Source: Salipaludibacillus aurantiacus
GTDB lineage: Bacteria; Bacillota; Bacilli; Bacillales; Salisediminibacteriaceae
Reading direction: 5' to 3'
Length of the DNA: 64,000 nucleotides
Assembly: GCF_900111295.1 (NCBI RefSeq)
Contig: NZ_FOGT01000010.1
Location: forward strand, 1 to 64,000
Shown: piece after piece, positions 59,480-64,000 of the stretch
Numbering within the stretch: position 1 is the first letter of the stretch
Layout: every line of letters begins with the position of its first letter
Notes under the pieces: generated by a model
Told to the model about the DNA's origin: nothing
What the model saw: the letters and a program-made list of their open reading frames with translations, nothing else
Database searches by the model: none
Made by a program: the position numbers and the translations under genes

Positions 59480-61147
59480 ATGAGCCAAGTAGAACAGCTG
59501 AAAGAAGGCTTAAAGGAGCAGTTAATTGCAGCCGTATTAAAAGCAGAGCTCGCTGAAAAAGAAGAAATGCCAGACGTGGTCATTGAAACGCCGAAAGATA
59601 AGAGTCACGGGGATTTTGCGACAAACCTTGCTATGCAGCTCGCGCGCGTAGCTAAAAAGGCGCCCAAAATGATCGCTGAAGATATTGCAGCTAACTTTGA
59701 TCATGAGGCCGGGAAGGTTGAAAAACTCGATATTGCAGGACCTGGCTTCATTAACTTCTTTATGAAAAAAGATTATTTAACAGACATCGTAGCAACCGTT
59801 CTGGAACAGAAGGATAAATTTGGAGAAACAAATGTAGGCAATGGCAAAAAAATTCAGGTTGAGTTCGTTTCAGCTAACCCGACTGGCACCCTGCACCTCG
59901 GACACGCCCGCGGAGCAGCAGTCGGCGACTCGCTTTGCCATGTGCTTGAAAAAGCAGGATACGATGTGGCACGTGAATATTATATTAATGATGCAGGAAA
60001 TCAGATTGATAACCTGGCACTTTCCCTTGAAGCCCGTTATCTTCAGGAGCTTGGGGAAGACGTGCCGATGCCTGAGGACGGCTATCACGGCAAAGACATC
60101 ATTAACTTTGCGAAGGAAATTGCCGACACTTACGGCAGCCGTTTTAAAGAAGCTAATGAAGAGGGACGCCGTGAATTTTTCCGTGAATACGGACTGAAAC
60201 GCGAGCTGGACAAGCTGAAAAACGACCTGGCTGATTTCCGCGTTAACTTTAATAACTGGTTTTCGGAAACGTCCCTTTATACCGGCGGGAACATCACAGA
60301 AGTACTTGAAGAGCTGAAGGAGCGCGGTGAAACATACGAACAGGATGGCGCTGTCTGGTTCAGGTCAACAGCCTACGGCGATGATAAAGACCGTGTCCTT
60401 GTTAAAAGCGACGGCTCCTACACGTACCTCACCCCGGATATTTCTTATCATAAAAACAAGTTCGCCAGGGGCTTTGAAGAGCTGATTAACATCTGGGGAG
60501 CAGACCATCACGGCTATATTGGCCGAATGGAAGCAGCGATCCAGGCACTCGGTTACGATAAAGAACAGCTTGACGTGCAAATCATTCAAATGGTTAACCT
60601 GTTTGAAAACGGCGAAAAAGTTAAGATGAGTAAACGGACAGGTAAAGCTGTAACGATGCGTGAACTGATGGAAGAGGTTGGAATCGACGCCACCCGTTAC
60701 TTCTTTGCGATGCGTGCGGCTGACACCCACCTGGATTTTGACTTGGATCTGGCTAAATCCCAATCCAATGAAAACCCGGTCTATTATGTCCAGTATGCAC
60801 ATGCTCGAATCTGCAGCATGCTCCGCCAGGCGGCAGATAAAGGTTACACTGTCGATCCCGCAGCCGATCTGACAAGCCTTACGGCAGATAAAGAACAGGA
60901 TCTTATGAAAAAAATAGGCGAATTCCCTGAAGCCGTAGCTGACGCAGCTAAACGGCGTTCGCCGCACCGAATTACAAACTACGTCCATGAACTGGCCCAG
61001 GCGTTGCACAGCTTTTATAATGCAGAAAAAGTTATCAGCGATGATGAGGCATTAACGAAAGCCCGTCTGGCGCTGATGGAAGCCGTCCGTATCACACTTA
61101 AAAATGCGCTTGCTCTCGTTGGAGTGGAAGCACCGGAAAAAATGTAA
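59480..61147 (+). CDS. argS: Arginyl-tRNA synthetase
   Basis: A 555-residue class Ia arginyl-tRNA synthetase. The N-terminal Add1 tRNA-binding domain is followed by [20 protein letters not shown] with the HIGH-type sequence HLGH (from about residue 139), the KMSKRTG signature loop, and a helical anticodon-binding domain ending FYNAEKVI…[12 protein letters not shown], where the terminal Met is typical. It charges tRNA-Arg with arginine. No T-box is seen ahead of the operon. Confidence 0.97.
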   Translation: MSQVEQLKEGLKEQLIAAVLKAELAEKEEMPDVVIETPKDKSHGDFATNLAMQLARVAKKAPKMIAEDIAANFDHEAGKVEKLDIAGPGFINFFMKKDYLTDIVATVLEQKDKFGETNVGNGKKIQVEFVSANPTGTLHLGHARGAAVGDSLCHVLEKAGYDVAREYYINDAGNQIDNLALSLEARYLQELGEDVPMPEDGYHGKDIINFAKEIADTYGSRFKEANEEGRREFFREYGLKRELDKLKNDLADFRVNFNNWFSETSLYTGGNITEVLEELKERGETYEQDGAVWFRSTAYGDDKDRVLVKSDGSYTYLTPDISYHKNKFARGFEELINIWGADHHGYIGRMEAAIQALGYDKEQLDVQIIQMVNLFENGEKVKMSKRTGKAVTMRELMEEVGIDATRYFFAMRAADTHLDFDLDLAKSQSNENPVYYVQYAHARICSMLRQAADKGYTVDPAADLTSLTADKEQDLMKKIGEFPEAVADAAKRRSPHRITNYVHELAQALHSFYNAEKVISDDEALTKARLALMEAVRITLKNALALVGVEAPEKM

Positions 61148-61153
61148 AGAATC

Positions 61154-61184
61154 AAGCCTCTCTTTTTTCAGGGGGGCTTTTAAT
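61154..61184 (+). terminator. argS terminator
   Basis: AAGCCTCTC pairs with GGGGGGCTT using G-T pairs, followed by TTTAATTTTT. Confidence 0.7.
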
Positions 61185-61348
61185 TTTTCCCAAAGAATTA
61201 TTACTAATATTTTTTCAAAAATATAGATGTACGTACCTCTTTCTGTTAGTATAGAACATGTAGATTTAATAGTGTTTAATAAGATAATTTTTTTGAAGTG
61301 AAAGGTTTATCTTCTGAAAAATATAGTCGTTAAAAAGTAGGTGAAATA

Positions 61349-61519
61349 ATGCAAGAAATCATATTAGCTCTCCTTGCAGGCTTGATCGTCGGTTTTGTAT
61401 TTGCCCTTATCAAGCTTCCGATCCCGGCACCGCCGGCTTTACCGGGTGTTATGGGAATTTTTGGGGTCTATCTCGGATTTAAATTGTTCCAGTGGGTTTC
61501 CACGTCATTTTTTGGATAA
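61349..61519 (+). CDS. XapX domain small membrane protein
   Basis: A 56-residue protein with two membrane segments (about 3-20 and 31-50). The centre FALIKLPIPAPPALPGVMGIFG is the clear XapX signature (DUF1427), found in xanthosine permease operons but mostly of unknown function. The ATG follows AGGTGAAAT. It begins about 200 bases after argS and ends 45-65 bases before the hydrolase. Confidence 0.85.
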   Translation: MQEIILALLAGLIVGFVFALIKLPIPAPPALPGVMGIFGVYLGFKLFQWVSTSFFG

Positions 61520-61564
61520 GAATCCCGGCAGCGGCATAAGCTAAACCCATTATGAATCTGTGAG

Positions 61565-62362
61565 ATGAAAATGGGGGTTTTGGCAATGCCTTTTACTAAA
61601 GATGAGCACGCAGCAGATATATATTATGAGAAGGAGGGGAAAGGAATTCCGCTCCTTTTTGTGCATCCTCCTTCGATGGGACATGTAACCTTCCGACGTC
61701 AAAAAAGCAGGTTATCCAATGATTATCAAGTCATGACGATGGATTTGAGAGGGAACGGGCGGAGCGGAATGGATGAAAGGCCCCTTTCAATGCCGCTTCT
61801 GGCCGAAGACGTCAAAAGGGTTCTTGATGCCGAAAACGTTAAATCAGCCTTTATCTGCGGATATTCAAACGGAGGATCGATCGTTCAGGAAACGGCGATT
61901 CAATATCCTGACAGGGTTCGCGGTATTATTCTTATGGGAGGATTCTCCGAAGTAAACAGTTTTCTGTTAAGAAATGAATTTCGCCTCGGCATTTATGCCG
62001 CAAGGGCGAAGCAGATGGGCCTTATTGCCAATGTCCTGGCTCTGGCGCACGAACGGGAGCCGCGAAGGAAAAAAGATTTGGCTGACTATGTGAAGCGGAT
62101 GTCGCCGCACCTGTTAGAACAGTATTACCGGCTTGGACTGGCCTACTCGGCCACAGCCAGGTTAGAACAAATTCAATGTCCGGTGCTGCTGCTTTACGGC
62201 AACAGGGACGATTATGTCCATCATTACCGGCACCTGTTCCACGAAAAAGTTTCGGGACCGGTAGAAACCATCCTGTTAGGGGACGTAGGACACCAGCTTC
62301 CTACAAAAAAATCATCAGCAGTCCACCACCTCATAAAACAATTTGTTAAAAAGTATAATTAG
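61565..62362 (+). CDS. Alpha/beta hydrolase
   Basis: A 265-residue alpha/beta-hydrolase fold protein. Oxyanion-hole region LFVHPPSMGH, nucleophile Ser in ICGYSNGGSIV, acid Asp in LYGNRDDYVH and His in GDVGHQLP are all present. Substrate unknown; similar proteins are esterases or lactonases. The true start may be the ATG at 61586 (MPFTKDEHAADIYYE), as the first residues MKMGVLA look non-conserved. It may be cotranscribed with xapX. Confidence 0.82.
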   Translation: MKMGVLAMPFTKDEHAADIYYEKEGKGIPLLFVHPPSMGHVTFRRQKSRLSNDYQVMTMDLRGNGRSGMDERPLSMPLLAEDVKRVLDAENVKSAFICGYSNGGSIVQETAIQYPDRVRGIILMGGFSEVNSFLLRNEFRLGIYAARAKQMGLIANVLALAHEREPRRKKDLADYVKRMSPHLLEQYYRLGLAYSATARLEQIQCPVLLLYGNRDDYVHHYRHLFHEKVSGPVETILLGDVGHQLPTKKSSAVHHLIKQFVKKYN

Positions 62363-62393
62363 CCCGGCCGAATCGGGTGGGAATCGGGTAAAA

Positions 62394-62561
62394 AATCGGG
62401 TGGGTGAGAAGTGGGTGCTACCGGAGTGTCAGCCAGGTAACACCCACTCGTGCCTCACAGAGAAATCAAGCGTAAACGAGAGAAAAAGCGAGTCCGAATC
62501 GGGTGGGTGAGAAGTGGGTGCTACCGGAGTGTCAGGGAGGTAACACCCACTCGTGTCTCAC
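62394..62561. repeat. Two 65-bp direct repeats with hairpins
   Basis: 62394-62458 and 62497-62561 are alike at 62 of 65 positions. Each holds GTGGGTG…CACCCAC inside GTGAG…CTCAC, forming a long stem. They lie between the convergent hydrolase and ATPase genes. A shortened AATCGGGTGG motif also precedes copy 1 at about 62371. Confidence 0.85.
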
Positions 62562-62572
62562 GCAGGAACAGC

Positions 62573-64000
62573 CTACCGTAACAGCCTTAGCCCGTTTAGT
62601 ATGACAAGAATCGTACTTCCTTCATGGCCGATGACCCCTAATGGCAAAGTCAGCTGCTGTGCAAAATTCGCAGCGATTAAAATGAGAATGACAGAAATAG
62701 AAAATATCAGGTTTTGAGCCACGATCCGGTTCAGGCGTTTAGACAGCTTAAATGACAAACTGATTTTTTCCAGTTCGCTTTTCATGAGGACCATGTCGGC
62801 TGTGTCGATGGCGACGTCAGTGCCAGAGCCCATTGCGATTCCAATGTCAGCCTTAGCCATAGCAGGGGCGTCGTTAATGCCGTCACCTACCATCACTACC
62901 GAGCCGTATTTTTCCTTGAGCCGGTCGATTTCCGTCACTTTCCGTTCAGGGAGGCATTGGGATACCCAGTCATCAAGCCCTGCTTCAGCGGCAATGGAAG
63001 CTGCTGTGGATTCGTGATCGCCTGTAATCATAATCGTTTTAATTCCAAGGTCATGAAGGTCATCGATTAGTTGTTTCGCTTCAGGGCGGATCTCATCTTT
63101 GATGGCTAAGGAAGCAATGATTGTTCCGTTTTTAGATACATAGACCACTGTTTTTCCGTCTGCCTGCCATGCTGTTCTGTGGTTATCAATGGTTTCAGGA
63201 AGCGGCTCCTCCTCAGTCGTATCATCTGTTTCCGTACAGCCCGTCATCATCTCGAGATTACCAATTTTCCACTGGGCAGTTCCTATGTCAGCTTTTACAC
63301 CATATCCCGTCACATCTTCAATGGACTCCACATCGACTGAGCCGCTTATTCCCTGCTTTTTTACAAAAGCGGTGATCGCTCTTGCCAGCGGATGGTTGGA
63401 CTGGGCTTCAACTGCTGCCACCGTCTTTAATATCCCCTCGGAATCCGCTTTTTCCACAACACAGAAGTCAGTTACGGCTGGCTCTCCTTTAGTAATGGTG
63501 CCAGTTTTGTCTAAAGCGACTGCTGAGGCTTTTGACAATTGTTCAAGGTAGGTGCCGCCTTTCATTAGAACGCCCCTTCTTGCGCCGTTTGAAATGGCCG
63601 AAAGGAGGGCGGGCATTACTGAGGCAACGACAGCACACGGGGAAGCGACTACCAGAAGAACCATAGCTCTGTAAAAAGTCTCCTGAAAAGGCACAGTGAA
63701 AATAAGAGGAGGGATCACTAACATCAGAGCGACGACAATTAATACCGTAATGACGTAAGGGCCTTCAACTTTTTCAATAAACTGCTGGGCAGGGGGGCGG
63801 CTGCTTTTTGCCTGTTCGACAAGACCGATCATCTTTTGAAAAAGCGAGTTAGCGTTTTCCTTTGTGACTTCCACCACAATGGAGCCGCGTCCGTTCATTG
63901 TTCCGTTGTAAACTTCATCTTTTAAATCTTTATCGACAGGGACAGGCTCCCCGGTAATAGCAGATTCATCAACTGAGGTCGAGCCCCGTACCACGACACC
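62573..64000 (-). CDS. P1B-4-type heavy-metal ATPase (PfeT/ZosA-like), partial
   Basis: The C-terminal ~475 residues of a P-type metal pump; the N-terminus lies beyond the window. From N to C: TSVDESAITGEPVPV (actuator TGE loop), the membrane motif VASPCAVVASVMP, the phosphorylated Asp in ALDKTGTITKGEP, TGDHESTAASIA, MVGDGINDAPAMAKADIGIAMG, and a closing GHEGSTILVILNGLRLL. An SPC motif instead of CPC and the HEGST in the last helix mark P1B-4 ATPases such as B. subtilis PfeT, an Fe(II) exporter. Metal (Fe, Co or Zn) is inferred. Confidence 0.9.
   Translation of the reverse strand, partial: GVVVRGSTSVDESAITGEPVPVDKDLKDEVYNGTMNGRGSIVVEVTKENANSLFQKMIGLVEQAKSSRPPAQQFIEKVEGPYVITVLIVVALMLVIPPLIFTVPFQETFYRAMVLLVVASPCAVVASVMPALLSAISNGARRGVLMKGGTYLEQLSKASAVALDKTGTITKGEPAVTDFCVVEKADSEGILKTVAAVEAQSNHPLARAITAFVKKQGISGSVDVESIEDVTGYGVKADIGTAQWKIGNLEMMTGCTETDDTTEEEPLPETIDNHRTAWQADGKTVVYVSKNGTIIASLAIKDEIRPEAKQLIDDLHDLGIKTIMITGDHESTAASIAAEAGLDDWVSQCLPERKVTEIDRLKEKYGSVVMVGDGINDAPAMAKADIGIAMGSGTDVAIDTADMVLMKSELEKISLSFKLSKRLNRIVAQNLIFSISVILILIAANFAQQLTLPLGVIGHEGSTILVILNGLRLLR

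Noticed and set aside
60365-61009. 214-residue minus-strand frame
   Set aside because: Shadow of argS with no start signal.

Overview
The window reads as chromosome of an endospore-forming Bacillaceae (low-GC Firmicute). Direct evidence includes the spore germination/coat pair cwlJ-gerQ, bacillithiol synthesis (bshB2-yojF), the coproheme-pathway decarboxylase hemQ, octanoyltransferase lipL, strong AGGAGG ribosome sites, many rho-independent terminators and a spore-type Ku/LigD pair. From about 20.6 to 61.2 kb the order (fructokinase, sacA, ung, ywdI, ywdK, gerQ, hemQ, pta, lipL, ywfO, ywgA, ywhB, ywhD, pbpG-type PBP, speE, speB, ywiB, argS) follows, as I remember it, the ywd-ywf-ywh-ywi region of Bacillus subtilis, with lineage-specific insertions. 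Species cannot be fixed from the sequence. No rRNA, tRNA, CRISPR array, intact insertion sequence or prophage was seen.

Layout. 0.2-7.1 kb: mostly catabolic and stress enzymes (DJ-1 family, amino-acid racemase, M20 amidohydrolase, FAD/Rieske oxidoreductase, SDR, a frameshifted LD-carboxypeptidase, DUF2512). 7.5-11.5 kb: coaA, then the 5-oxoprolinase operon pxpB-pxpA-pxpC with a RidA gene. 11.5-20.4 kb: a 5-formyl-THF cyclo-ligase relative, a YjiH membrane protein, M29 aminopeptidase, an LTA-synthase-like enzyme, a two-TM protein, bshB2-yojF and an ATP-grasp ligase. 20.6-23.1 kb: sucrose operon (fructokinase and GH32 hydrolase). 23.2-35.1 kb: a solo CheY, ung, aldo-keto reductase, YkwC-like dehydrogenase, a large sensor kinase with a Spo0A-box-like promoter, oligoendopeptidase F and small proteins. 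35.2-38.2 kb: gerQ, cwlJ, a 0.94-kb tandem repeat array, then hemQ. 38.5-41.3 kb: a fatty-acid oxidation operon (fadH and enoyl-CoA hydratase) behind a near-perfect FadR operator. 41.6-44.9 kb: two intact and two decayed EamA transporters, one interrupted by an IS3-family remnant. 45.4-50.8 kb: pta with a cre-like box, ligD and ku divergent, lipL, DUF1450. 50.9-61.2 kb: ywfO-ywgA, tautomerase, ywhD, class A PBP, polyamine genes speE-speB, ywiB and argS. 61.3-64 kb: a tiny XapX protein, an alpha/beta hydrolase and a P1B-4 metal ATPase cut by the window edge.

The most unusual material is non-coding: (i) a 91-bp tandem array with GC-rich hairpin modules between cwlJ and hemQ; (ii) a dispersed palindrome with core GGGGTCTGACCCC, seen about nine times, one copy lying in frame in the linker between the two LigD domains; (iii) several other duplicated hairpin elements; and (iv) the EamA gain-and-decay cluster. 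Two genes look broken by a one-base loss in A-runs, which may be real or an assembly artefact.
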